Shown here: piece by piece, positions 32,036 to 40,816 of the stretch
Layout of the letters: each line of letters starts with the position of its first letter
Position numbering within the stretch: the first letter of the stretch is position 1
NCBI RefSeq assembly: GCF_017161445.1
Contig: NZ_CP071060.1
Span: forward strand, 1,178,001 to 1,242,000
Length of the DNA stretch: 64,000 nucleotides
Origin: Niveibacterium microcysteis
Lineage (GTDB): Bacteria; Pseudomonadota; Gammaproteobacteria; Burkholderiales; Rhodocyclaceae
Direction of reading: 5' to 3'
Program-made: the position numbers and the translations under genes
Notes under the pieces: generated by a model
Databases searched by the model: none
What the model was told of the DNA's origin: nothing
The model's input: only the letters and a program-made list of their open reading frames with translations

Positions 32036-33931
32036 ATGACAAGCTACAAGGAGTTTCATCGCCGTTCGATCGACGATCGCAACGGTTTCTGGGGCGAACA
32101 GGCGAATCTGATCGACTGGCAGACGCCGCCGACGACGGTGTGCGACTTCTCGAACCCGCCGTTCGCCAAGTGGTTCGCCGGTGGGCGAACCAATCTCTGC
32201 CACAACGCGGTCGATCGTCACGCCGCGCAGCGGCCTGATGCCCCTGCGCTGATCTACATCTCGACCGAAACCGGCGTCGAGCGCACCTACAGCTTTGCCG
32301 AACTCAAGCGTGAGGTGGAGCGCGCCGCCGCGATCCTGCGTGGTTTGGGTGTCGGGCGTGGCGATCGTGTGCTGATCTACATGCCGATGATTGCCGAGGC
32401 GGCGTTTGCCATGCTGGCCTGTGCACGCATCGGCGCGATCCACTCAGTGGTGTTCGGCGGCTTCGCTGCGGGTAGCCTGGCGACACGGATCGACGATGCG
32501 CGCCCGAAGGTGATGGTGACGGCGGACGCCGGCATGCGTGGCGGCAAGGCGGTTCCTTACAAGCATCTGGTGGATGAAGCTTGCCGCCTCGCGCAGAACC
32601 CGCCCGAGCGGGTGCTGATTGTTGATCGCGGCATTGACGTTGGCTTCCCGCGAGTGGAAGGCCGCGATCTGGACTACGCCACGCTGCGCGCGCACCACCT
32701 CAATGCCGAGGTGCCGTGCGAATGGCTGGAGTCATCGGAGCCTTCGTACATCCTGTACACCTCAGGTACCACCGGGAAGCCCAAGGGCGTGCAGCGCGAT
32801 ACCGGCGGCTATGCGGTCGCGCTGGCGGCGTCGATGAAGTACATCTACTGCGGCAACGCTGGCGAAACGATGTTCTCGACTTCGGACATCGGCTGGGTCG
32901 TCGGCCACAGCTACATCATCTATGGCCCGTTGATCGCCGGCATGGCGACGATCATGTTCGAGGGCACGCCGATCAAGCCGGACGCCGGCGTGTGGTGGAG
33001 CATCGTCGAGAAATACAAGGTCAGCGTGATGTTCTCGGCGCCCACGGCCATCCGTGTGCTGAAGAAGCATCCGGCCGAGCTGATCCACAAGCACGATCTG
33101 TCGAGCCTGCGCAGCCTGTATCTGGCCGGAGAGCCGCTCGACCAGCCGACCCATGAATGGATCATGGGCGAGCTCAAGCGGCCGGTAATCGACCATTACT
33201 GGCAGACCGAGACGGGCTGGGCGATGTTGTCCGCGATGCCGGGCGTGGAGCAGACGCCGATCAAGTTCGGTTCGCCGAGCTTCCCGGTGTATGGCTACGA
33301 CCTGCGCATCTTCCGTGAAGACGGCTCCGAGGCCGCCGCGAACGAGAAGGGCGTGGTGGGTGTCGTGCCGCCGCTGCCGCCGGGCTGCCTTTCGACCGTA
33401 TGGGGCGACGACAAGCGCTTTGTCAGCACCTACTTCACGCTGTTCAAGGAGCCGCAGGTCTATTCGAGCTTCGACTGGGGTATTCGCGATGCGGATGGCT
33501 ACTACTTCATCCTTGGTCGCACCGATGACGTGATCAACGTCGCCGGCCACCGACTCGGCACCCGCGAAATCGAGGAGGCGGTGCAGGGGCACAACGCCAT
33601 CGCGGAAGTGGCGGTGGTGGGGGTGAATGACGCGTTGAAGGGGCAGTTGCCGATTGCCTTTGCAGTACTGAAGGACCCGAGCCGCAGTGATACGGAGGAA
33701 AAGCGCGCGGCGCTCGAGGCGGAGGTGATGAAGACGGTCGATGGCCTGCTCGGTGCGATTGCGCGACCCGGTCGGGTTCACTTCGTCAGCGGCCTGCCCA
33801 AGACCCGCTCCGGCAAGATGTTGCGCCGCTCGATCCAGGCGCTGGCCGAAGGGCGCGACCCGGGCGACCTGACGACGATCGATGATCCGACGACCTTGCA
33901 GCAGATCCGCGAGGCGCTCGGCGGCAACTGA
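32036..33931 (+). CDS. prpE: Propionate/acetate-CoA ligase
   Basis: A 631-residue AMP-forming acyl-CoA synthetase of the ACS/PrpE type. It activates propionate (or acetate) to the CoA thioester. It shows MTSYKEFHRRSIDDRNGFW at the start, the ATP motif YTSGTTGKPKGVQRDTGGYAV near residues 239-259, YWQTETGW near residue 388, DDVINVAGHRLGTREIEE, and the catalytic lysine in KTRSGKMLRRS near residue 599. The opening matches PrpE better than Acs, but acetate use cannot be excluded. The ATG at 32036 follows GGGGGGAGAG. It is monocistronic between two intrinsic terminators. Confidence 0.9.
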   Translation: MTSYKEFHRRSIDDRNGFWGEQANLIDWQTPPTTVCDFSNPPFAKWFAGGRTNLCHNAVDRHAAQRPDAPALIYISTETGVERTYSFAELKREVERAAAILRGLGVGRGDRVLIYMPMIAEAAFAMLACARIGAIHSVVFGGFAAGSLATRIDDARPKVMVTADAGMRGGKAVPYKHLVDEACRLAQNPPERVLIVDRGIDVGFPRVEGRDLDYATLRAHHLNAEVPCEWLESSEPSYILYTSGTTGKPKGVQRDTGGYAVALAASMKYIYCGNAGETMFSTSDIGWVVGHSYIIYGPLIAGMATIMFEGTPIKPDAGVWWSIVEKYKVSVMFSAPTAIRVLKKHPAELIHKHDLSSLRSLYLAGEPLDQPTHEWIMGELKRPVIDHYWQTETGWAMLSAMPGVEQTPIKFGSPSFPVYGYDLRIFREDGSEAAANEKGVVGVVPPLPPGCLSTVWGDDKRFVSTYFTLFKEPQVYSSFDWGIRDADGYYFILGRTDDVINVAGHRLGTREIEEAVQGHNAIAEVAVVGVNDALKGQLPIAFAVLKDPSRSDTEEKRAALEAEVMKTVDGLLGAIARPGRVHFVSGLPKTRSGKMLRRSIQALAEGRDPGDLTTIDDPTTLQQIREALGGN

Positions 33932-33950
33932 GGCCACCGATCGAGCAAAG

Positions 33951-33979
33951 AAAACGGCCGGGCAATGCCCGGCCGTTTT
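33951..33979. terminator. Bidirectional terminator between prpE and pulA
   Basis: A perfect 13-bp stem AAAACGGCCGGGC (33951-33963) and GCCCGGCCGTTTT (33967-33979) with a 3-nt loop lies between convergent genes. T-runs at both ends let it act for either strand. Confidence 0.9.
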
Positions 33980-33999
33980 GCTTGATGCGTGCAGCTGTG

Positions 34000-36726
34000 T
34001 TACTTCGTGAGCACCGTCACTGCCGTGCCTTCGGCGACCACCGTGCCGCTCACCGTGCGTGGCGCAACCGAGGCGTCTGACTTTTCAGCCTTCACCGTCC
34101 ATGTGCCGGCGGGCAGCGCGTGGGTGTAGTTGTCAGACGAGTTCTCGATCACGATGGTGTCGGTGACGCCGCAGCCGCTGATCGTGTTGACCACTACGCC
34201 GTAGCGCGGGCGCGTCGTCGTTACGCAGCTGCTGATCGCGTCCCACGAGGTGAGGCGCAGTGCCGGGGTGGCCTTGCGCAGGTTCACCATCTGCTTGTAG
34301 TAGGCGAACACGTCGGCGTTATCGACCTTCCACTGCCAGTTGATCTGGTTTACCGAGTCCGGCGACTTGTAGCTGTTCGCGTCGCCCCCCTTGGTGCGCA
34401 GCAGCTCTTCACCGCCGTGCAGGAAGGGGATGCCCTGTGCAGTGAGTACCACGCCGTTGGCGAAGTCCTGAATGCGGCGCAGGTAGCTCGCGTTGGTGAC
34501 GCCGTTGAGCGTGCCCCATGCAAGGATCTTGTCGCGCAGCGTCAGGTTGTCGTGGGCGGAGACGTAGTTGATCGACTGCTCCGGGTCCATCGCGAACATC
34601 GGATCCCAGGTGTCGATCGTGATGTTGGCGTCCTTCGTCGCACGGATCGCGCCACGGCTACCGACCTGGATGCGCCAGGTGTCCGGGTTGGCGTTGAACG
34701 CGAAGCAATCGCCCGCGTTGCAGCCACCGTTGTCGTTCTGGCCCTTGATCGCTTCGCGGAACTTCGAATTGAACACGCCGACATGGCTGTTCCAGATGCG
34801 GCCGATCGTACCCAGGCGCACCCGCTGCGCTTCCTTCGTATCGGTGGCGTAGCCATTCCACGGCTCGCCGTAGATCAGCAGGTTGCGGTCCGGGAACTTG
34901 GTGTTCAGGTTGTCGGCCCACTTCTGCACTTCGGCGTAGCTGAAGATGCCGATCAGATCGAAGCGGAAGCCGTCGATGTTGTACTCGCGCGCCCAGTATT
35001 CGAGCGAATCCTGGATCATGCGGCTGACCATCGGCTGGTCTGCGTCGATCGAGTTGCCGGTACCCGAAAGGTCGGTCGCGGTGTAGTACTTGCTCGTGAT
35101 CGGGTCGAACATCTCCTTCGCGAAGGTGTGGTTGTAGACCACGTCCATCACCACGCGAATGCCTGCCTTGTGGAAGGCGTCCACCATCTGCTTGAACTCT
35201 TTCGCCCGGTTCACGTAATCGAAGGGTGTCAGCGAATAGCGCTCTTCCGGCACGTTGTAGTTGCGCGGGTCGTAGCCCCAGTTGTAGCAGGCGGTGTCGG
35301 TGACCAGCGGGCAGGAGCCGAAGTCATACACCGGCATCAGTTGGACATGGGTGACGCCGAGTTCCTTCAGATGGTCGATGCCGGTCTTCACACCGCTGAA
35401 GGTGGTGCCCGCTTCGACCATGCCGAGGAACTTGCCCTTGTTGGTGGCCGATACGCCGGAGTTGGCGCTGATCGTGAAATCGCGGACATGCGTCTCGTAG
35501 ATGATCGCGTCTTCACGATTGGTCAGCGCTGGCCGGGCGGCCCAGCTGGTGGCGAGCGCGCTGGTGCTCATGTCCATCACGATGTTGTTGTTCGTGTTGG
35601 GCTCGACCATCTTGCCGTAGGGGTCGCGCACCGAGACGCCGTTCACCAGGAAGGAATACTTCTTCAGGTGTTGGTTGCCGGCTACGGAGACCTGATAGAC
35701 GTCGCTGTAGCCGTTGAAGTCGGCGACCCGTTTCATCGGGTAGCTGACGCCATCGAGTACCAGCTTTACATCGGTCTTGTCGGGCGACCAGAGCGAGAAC
35801 ACCGTCTTCGTCGCAGACCATTCGGCGCCGAGCGTCGTCGCTTCCGAGGCCGGCAGCGTGCCGCAGCTGGCCACCGGGGTGGCAGTGATGGCCTTGGTGT
35901 CGCTGTAGAAATCGATCGTGTAGCTCTTCGGGCTCGTCACGGCGTAGTCGGTGGCCGGGAAGGCCTGCGTCCAGTCGCCGTAGCGGTCGATCTTGAAGCG
36001 CGCGCCGCCGCCGCTGTCGCCGCCGGCGAAGTACTGGCAGGTCTGGTAGTGCGTGCCGCCCAGCGCCGTCATCTGGGTCTTGCCCCAGGCGTTCGCCGTG
36101 CCGCGGAAGTACCACTCCGGGGGCGCGGCGGGCGTGACCACCGCGAGGCTGCTGCTCCAGGGGGATACGTTACCGGCTGCGTCAAACGCCGCCACCGCGT
36201 AGCTGTAGGCGCTTGAAGCCGCTACGGTGGTGTCGGTGAACGATGGGGAGGTCGTGGTGCCGATCTGGGCGCCATTGCGGGCGACCTTGTAGCCGGTCAC
36301 ACCCACGTTATCGGTCGAGGCTGTCCAGCTCAGCACGACGCTGTTGTAGTTCACCGTGCTGCTGGTCGGCACCCCGGGCGTTGTCGGCGGCTGGGTATCC
36401 GGTGCACAGCTCGTCACGGGGGTAACGCTGATCGCGTGGGTGTCGCTGTAGAACTTGATCGTGTAGCTGGTGTTGGCCGACACGCCGTAGTCGGCGGACG
36501 GATAGGCCTCGGTCCACGTGCCGGTTCGGTCGATCTTGAAGCGCGGGCCGCCGTTGGCGTCGCCGGTCGTGAAGCTCTGGCAGGTCTGGTAGAGCGTACC
36601 GCCCATGGCGGTCATCGCGGTGGTGCCCCAGGCGTTGGGGGTGCCGCGGAAGTACCAGTCTGCGCTGGCTGCGAAAGGTGCTGCCGCAGCACTGAGCAGC
36701 AGCAACGTTCCAATGGGTCTCAACAC
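34000..36726 (-). CDS. pulA: Secreted pullulanase with N-terminal starch-binding-like modules
   Basis: About 908 residues. A signal peptide is followed by two copies of a 90-residue module beginning WYFRGTxNAWG, with a fibronectin type III domain between them. A CBM48 follows (LGAEWSATKTVFSLWSPDKTDVKLVL) and then a GH13 pullulanase domain. Catalytic and signature elements are YNWGYDPRNYNVPE, VVMDVVYNHT, DGFRFDLIGI (nucleophile Asp), LLIYGEPWNG (acid Glu) and VSAHDNLTLRD. It hydrolyses alpha-1,6 branches of pullulan and starch outside the cytoplasm. AGGAG lies directly against the ATG at 36732 but 6 bases before an in-frame GTG at 36726, so the GTG is the better start. Confidence 0.93.
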   Translation of the reverse strand: MLRPIGTLLLLSAAAAPFAASADWYFRGTPNAWGTTAMTAMGGTLYQTCQSFTTGDANGGPRFKIDRTGTWTEAYPSADYGVSANTSYTIKFYSDTHAISVTPVTSCAPDTQPPTTPGVPTSSTVNYNSVVLSWTASTDNVGVTGYKVARNGAQIGTTTSPSFTDTTVAASSAYSYAVAAFDAAGNVSPWSSSLAVVTPAAPPEWYFRGTANAWGKTQMTALGGTHYQTCQYFAGGDSGGGARFKIDRYGDWTQAFPATDYAVTSPKSYTIDFYSDTKAITATPVASCGTLPASEATTLGAEWSATKTVFSLWSPDKTDVKLVLDGVSYPMKRVADFNGYSDVYQVSVAGNQHLKKYSFLVNGVSVRDPYGKMVEPNTNNNIVMDMSTSALATSWAARPALTNREDAIIYETHVRDFTISANSGVSATNKGKFLGMVEAGTTFSGVKTGIDHLKELGVTHVQLMPVYDFGSCPLVTDTACYNWGYDPRNYNVPEERYSLTPFDYVNRAKEFKQMVDAFHKAGIRVVMDVVYNHTFAKEMFDPITSKYYTATDLSGTGNSIDADQPMVSRMIQDSLEYWAREYNIDGFRFDLIGIFSYAEVQKWADNLNTKFPDRNLLIYGEPWNGYATDTKEAQRVRLGTIGRIWNSHVGVFNSKFREAIKGQNDNGGCNAGDCFAFNANPDTWRIQVGSRGAIRATKDANITIDTWDPMFAMDPEQSINYVSAHDNLTLRDKILAWGTLNGVTNASYLRRIQDFANGVVLTAQGIPFLHGGEELLRTKGGDANSYKSPDSVNQINWQWKVDNADVFAYYKQMVNLRKATPALRLTSWDAISSCVTTTRPRYGVVVNTISGCGVTDTIVIENSSDNYTHALPAGTWTVKAEKSDASVAPRTVSGTVVAEGTAVTVLTK

Positions 36727-36764
36727 AGTCATCTCCTCGTAGATGCGCCGCACCGGGTGGTGTG

Positions 36765-36781
36765 GCGTTCGCTGCGAACGC
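36765..36781. promoter_or_regulatory. Palindrome upstream of pulA
   Basis: GCGTTCG-CTG-CGAACGC, a perfect 7-bp dyad about 40 bases before the pulA start. It could be an operator for a LacI-like regulator of starch genes or a leader hairpin. The role is inference; the same motif is not seen before the two amylases. Confidence 0.4.
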
Positions 36782-36822
36782 GGCGGCGCGGAACTTGGGG
36801 GGCGCCGCTGCGCGGGTGGGCG

Positions 36823-36853
36823 AAAAAAAAGCGGGGCGATCAAGTCGCCCCGC
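36823..36853 (-). terminator. Intrinsic terminator of the CBM20 amylase gene
   Basis: A perfect 9-bp stem (36831-36839 and 36845-36853) is followed on the minus strand by eight Ts. It lies 20 bases past the amylase stop and separates it from pulA, which therefore needs its own promoter. Confidence 0.92.
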
Positions 36854-36872
36854 GTTTGCTGCTGAAACTGCT

Positions 36873-38768
36873 TTAGAACTTGAAGTTGCCGTCAGCGCGC
36901 GATGCGGTGCAGGGCGACACGGTCGTCGTCGTGAACTCGCGGTTGCCGCTGCTGGTGGTCTGGTTGCTTTCCCAGACGGTGGCGCCAGTGCTCGGGTTGT
37001 ACTTCACGTACTTGTATTGCGTGGCGGCGCCGGCAGGCAGATTCACCGTGCCGGACCAGGTCGCGTTGGCACCCGTGCCCTGGATTGTCAGCGCGAAGGA
37101 GGATGCCGGCGACCAGTTGCCGATGGCAGTCTGGTTGCCAACGACATACAGGTTCTGGCCGACCACCGTGTTGGCGTTGGCGATGCTGAAGGTCACTGCC
37201 ACCGAAGTGCAACCGGTGCCGCCATTCGGCGTGGTGACGGACAGCGCCGGCGAGCTGTAGGCCGACGTGTTACCCGCGGCGTCATACGCCTGCACCGCAT
37301 AGGTGTAGGTGGTGTTGGCGACTGCAGTGTTGTCGGTGTAGCTGGTGCTCGTCGTGGTGCCCAGCGCGGTGCCGTTACGTGCGACGCGATAGCCGGTGAC
37401 AGCCACGTTGTCGGTCGAAGCGGTCCAGGTCAGCGGCACGCTGGTCGCGGTGACGGTGCCCTTGGCGAGGTTGGTCGGCACCGTCGGCGCTTGCGTGTCG
37501 CCACCACCAGACTTCCACACGGCGTAGTTGGCGCCGGAGGCAACTTGCGTCCAGGTACCCGAAGGCGCCCAGCTGTTCGGGCCGATCTTCATCGCCAGCT
37601 GATAGTTCGTGCCAGTGATGATTGCCGCGTAGAGGCCGGTGACTGCCTGCTGGATCGAGACTGCGGAGGTCGAGGTGATACCGGCCGCCTTGCGTGCATC
37701 GATCAGGGCCTTGATGTCAGCCTTCAGGCCCCAGTTGTACACGTGCGGGTAGTACACCGTCGGCACGCCCGGGTGGGTCAGGATGTAGGCGTAGCCCTGC
37801 ATCACCTTGTCGCACGGCACCGGCCAGTGGTTCTGGCCAACCGAGCACGATTCCGACGGGCCGGTATCGTGGTTGTCGACGAAGGTGATCATCTTCATCG
37901 GCCACCAGCCGATGCCGCCGGCCGGCTTGCTGCTGCTGTCCTTGAGGCGGTAGTACTCATTCGCCGACAGCGCCTGGTTCAGCAGGCCCTTGGTCGTGAA
38001 GTCGAATGCGCCGCACTTGCCGCTCGAACCGTCGACGTAGTTCATCAGCAGTTGGCGATGGGCATCGACGTTGTTGTAGTCGAGGTTGGTCCACACTTCG
38101 CCGACGCAGAAGTCAGCCGCCATTGCATCCTGGTACATGCCGGCGTAGCTGGCGCCGTAGCCCTTCGAATAGTCGAAGCGGATGCCGGTGAAGCCGGCGC
38201 CTTTGAGGCGCGACGACAGCCAGGCCTTGATGTCGTTCTGGACGAAGGTCTGCGTATGGTCGATATCGCGTGCGGCGGCGTAGCCGTCACCAGTGTCGGC
38301 ATTGCCGCACTTGCCGGTCCACTCGTCACTATTGACGACGGCGCGGCAATCCCAGGTCGGGTTGGTGAAATCGGCCCACCCTGCGGTGCCGACACGATGG
38401 TTGATCACCACGTCAACAACGCTCTTGATGCCCTGTGCGTTCAGTGCCGAGGTCGCTGCGGTCAGCGCGGTCTCGGTGCCGTAGCTGGAGTTCAGCACGT
38501 TGAGCTGGCGCGGCAGATAGCCCTGCGTGGATGCCGCGTCCGAAGGTGGCGGGAACCAGACATGGGTAATCCCTAGCGCCTTCAGGTCGGCAGCCTTCGA
38601 CTGCAGATCGGCATACCAGCTGCCGTTGGCGGAATTCCAGTGGAAACCCTGGAACAGGATCGCCGAGCTGGCCTTGTCCTGTTCGGTGGCGGCCTGTGCG
38701 GAGGAAAGGCAGGCCAATGCACTGCTGACTGCAAGCGCCGTGAGGGCGACGCGGTGATGCACCTTCAT
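36873..38768 (-). CDS. Secreted alpha-amylase with FnIII and CBM20
   Basis: 631 residues. A signal peptide (MKVHHRVALTALAVSSALACLSSAQA) is followed by a GH13 catalytic domain of about 390 residues: VDVVINHRVG, GFTGIRFDYSKGYG (nucleophile Asp), DFCVGEVWTNLDY (acid Glu) and TFVDNHDTGPSE. A Thr-rich fibronectin type III domain follows (about 415-505) and a C-terminal CBM20 starch-binding domain (about 508-610: VAVTFSIANANTVVGQNLYVVGN, GNWSPASSF). It resembles maltooligosaccharide-forming amylases. It cleaves alpha-1,4 bonds of extracellular starch. GGAGAC precedes the ATG. It shares a 40-base upstream block with the paralogue at 38956-40221. Confidence 0.94.
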   Translation of the reverse strand: MKVHHRVALTALAVSSALACLSSAQAATEQDKASSAILFQGFHWNSANGSWYADLQSKAADLKALGITHVWFPPPSDAASTQGYLPRQLNVLNSSYGTETALTAATSALNAQGIKSVVDVVINHRVGTAGWADFTNPTWDCRAVVNSDEWTGKCGNADTGDGYAAARDIDHTQTFVQNDIKAWLSSRLKGAGFTGIRFDYSKGYGASYAGMYQDAMAADFCVGEVWTNLDYNNVDAHRQLLMNYVDGSSGKCGAFDFTTKGLLNQALSANEYYRLKDSSSKPAGGIGWWPMKMITFVDNHDTGPSESCSVGQNHWPVPCDKVMQGYAYILTHPGVPTVYYPHVYNWGLKADIKALIDARKAAGITSTSAVSIQQAVTGLYAAIITGTNYQLAMKIGPNSWAPSGTWTQVASGANYAVWKSGGGDTQAPTVPTNLAKGTVTATSVPLTWTASTDNVAVTGYRVARNGTALGTTTSTSYTDNTAVANTTYTYAVQAYDAAGNTSAYSSPALSVTTPNGGTGCTSVAVTFSIANANTVVGQNLYVVGNQTAIGNWSPASSFALTIQGTGANATWSGTVNLPAGAATQYKYVKYNPSTGATVWESNQTTSSGNREFTTTTVSPCTASRADGNFKF

Positions 38769-38869
38769 GGGTAAGTCTCCTTCGTGTGTGACAAGAGCCC
38801 GAACGTCATGCGTCTTGCGCGAGGCACAAGGTGCCGGGGGCGCGCGGCGGACGCTGACGTCGGCCTGGT

Positions 38870-38909
38870 ATTGGGCTGCGCGACATTGGCGCAGCCTCGT
38901 TAATGCAAA
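38870..38909 (-). promoter_or_regulatory. Conserved upstream block of the CBM20 amylase
   Basis: A 40-base stretch, 102-141 bases before the ATG, is nearly identical to 40298-40337 before the paralogous amylase. It contains a perfect 8-bp dyad (GGCTGCGC 38874-38881, GCGCAGCC 38889-38896) with a 7-nt centre. It is probably an operator or promoter element co-regulating the two amylases; inference. Confidence 0.55.
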
Positions 38910-38955
38910 TCTCAATGGCCCGGGCAGGGCAGGCACTACACCCGGGCCGCGCCGC

Positions 38956-40221
38956 TTACTGCTTCCAGACGGCGTAGTTGGTGCCGGAGGTCAGCAGCGT
39001 CCAGCCCGTGCCGGGCGACCAGCTGTTCGGGCCGATCTTCATCGCGAGCTTGCCGGTGGTGCCGGTGATGATTGCGGCGTAGAGGCCGGTGGTGGCCTGC
39101 TGGATCGAGACGGCCGACGTCGACGTCACACCGGCGGCGGTGCGGGCCTGGATCAGCGACTTGATGCCGGCACGCAGGTTCCAGTTGTAGACGTGCGGGT
39201 AGTAGACCGTCGGGATGCCCGGGTGGGTCAGGATGTAGGCGTAACCCTGCATCACCGAACCGGCCGGAACCGGCCAGTGGTTTTGACCGGTGGTGCTGGT
39301 TTCCGAAGGGCCGGTGTCGTGGTTGTCCACGAAGGTCACGGACATCTGGCCCCACCAGCCGATCGCACCGGCCGGCTTGCCTGCGCTGTCCTTCAGGCGC
39401 CAGTAATCATTGTTGTTGAGCACCTGCACCAGCAGGCCGTGGGTGGTGAAGTCGAACGCCGCGCAGGTGTTGCCGGTGCCGTTGATGTAGTTCATCAACA
39501 CTTGGCGATGCGCGTCGACGTTGTTGTAGTCCAGGTTGGTCCACACTTCGCCAACGCAGAAGTCGGGCGCGAAGGCGTCGTGATAGAGCTTGGCGTAGCT
39601 GGGGGCGTAGCCCTTCGAGTAGTCATAGCGAATACCGGTGAAGCCGTCGGCCTTCAGCTTGGCCATCCAGGCCTTGATGTCGGTCTGCACAAAAGCCTGG
39701 CTGTGGTCGACGTCGCGTGCGGATGCGTAGCCGTCACCCGAATCGGCGTTACCGCACTTGCCGGTCCACTCGTCGTTGTTGACGACCGCGCGGCAATCCC
39801 AGGTGGGGTTCGTGAAGTCGGCCCAGTTCGCCGTACCGACACGATGGTTGATCACGATGTCGGCGATCGATTTGATGCCCTGGCCTTTGAGTGCGTTGAC
39901 GGCATTCTTCAGGTCGGTCTCGGTGCCGTACTTGTTGCTCAGGATGTTGAGCTGGCGCGGCAGGTAGCCGTTCGCGTCAGCCGAGTCCGATGCCGGCGGG
40001 AACCAGACGTGGGTGATGCCCAGGTCCTTGAGGTCGGCAGCTTTGCCGCCGAGCGTCTGCAGCCAGTTCGGGCCGGTGTAATTGGGGGAGTTCCAGTGAA
40101 AACCTTGCAGCAGGATTGCTTTGCTGGCGCCAGCCTGTTGGGTTGCGGCGGTGGCGGAAGAGGTGGCAAACGCACCGGCGAGCGCGAGCGCAACGCCCAG
40201 TACGCGGAATTGCTGTTGCAT
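38956..40221 (-). CDS. Secreted alpha-amylase, catalytic domain only
   Basis: 421 residues. A signal peptide (VLGVALALAGAFATSSATA) precedes a GH13 domain closely related to the neighbouring amylase: IADIVINHRVG, GFTGIRYDYSKGYA (nucleophile Asp), DFCVGEVWTNLDY and TFVDNHDTGPSE are all kept. It ends in TNYAVWKQ, just where the paralogue continues into its fibronectin and CBM20 domains. It is thus a tandem duplicate without starch-binding modules, perhaps acting on soluble dextrins. AAAGGAG at ideal spacing marks the ATG at 40221. Confidence 0.94.
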   Translation of the reverse strand: MQQQFRVLGVALALAGAFATSSATAATQQAGASKAILLQGFHWNSPNYTGPNWLQTLGGKAADLKDLGITHVWFPPASDSADANGYLPRQLNILSNKYGTETDLKNAVNALKGQGIKSIADIVINHRVGTANWADFTNPTWDCRAVVNNDEWTGKCGNADSGDGYASARDVDHSQAFVQTDIKAWMAKLKADGFTGIRYDYSKGYAPSYAKLYHDAFAPDFCVGEVWTNLDYNNVDAHRQVLMNYINGTGNTCAAFDFTTHGLLVQVLNNNDYWRLKDSAGKPAGAIGWWGQMSVTFVDNHDTGPSETSTTGQNHWPVPAGSVMQGYAYILTHPGIPTVYYPHVYNWNLRAGIKSLIQARTAAGVTSTSAVSIQQATTGLYAAIITGTTGKLAMKIGPNSWSPGTGWTLLTSGTNYAVWKQ

Positions 40222-40816
40222 CCAAATCTCCTTTGGTGTCGATTGTTTCGACGGCAGCGGGCGGGCGTTGTCGCCTTGACCGCATGCACGCCTGTGGATT
40301 CGGGCTGTGCGGCATTGGCACAACCTCGTCATGCAACACTGCGGGCGAACCAAATCGCCTGCAGCGGGTCGGTTATTCAGGGTGTCGGTCTGGTGGCGGT
40401 GCGTGGCCCGGAATGGGCGGCACGGCCGAGCTGCACGGTTGCAGCAAGACGCTGATGGCGGGTGGGCTGATGCGACGGCCCATGGATGGCCGACTGCGTC
40501 GCGCGGTAACGCTCAAGCAACATTGATGACACTCCGACTTGTTGCCGGCCCTGTCTGGTATCCGCACTCACGTCGCGCAGCCGGGCTCTTGGAGCCTGAC
40601 CCGTGTGTGCAAACAGGGCATCGGGTGACAGCCCTCACGGGAGCTGTCTTTATGGTCTCATTAGTAAATATCGTAAATCCGAAAAAAGCAAGTAAATTCC
40701 TTTGTCATATATGCTCACTTGTGGCGGCTTGGTTTGACGGGGCCGGTGTGCCAGCGCCTTTAAGGCAGCTAAGATCCGCCCTGGCTGTCAGTCGTTTGTC
40801 GCGCTAACGGAGACGC
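40222..40816. other. Divergent intergenic region between the amylase and mrp genes
   Basis: 595 bases without a credible gene. The left part holds the conserved amylase block (40298-40337). The part 40640-40735 is notably AT-rich for this genome and contains TAGTAAATATCGTAAAT and TCATATATGC, the likely promoter zone of the mrp operon. A GACAGC/GCTGTC dyad lies at about 40626-40647. I see no other structure. Confidence 0.5.
40298..40337 (-). promoter_or_regulatory. Conserved upstream block of the catalytic-only amylase
   Basis: It matches 38870-38909. The dyad GGCTGTGC (40303-40310) and GCACAACC (40318-40325) differs from the other copy by one paired change (C-G to T-A) and one wobble-type change, with the same 7-nt centre. 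It lies 77-116 bases before the ATG. Confidence 0.55.

Noticed and set aside
34120-36216. Long rightward frame opposite pulA
   Set aside because: It mirrors codon usage of the pullulanase; the translation is Val/Arg/Asp repeats without domains. Frames opposite the amylases are rejected for the same reason.
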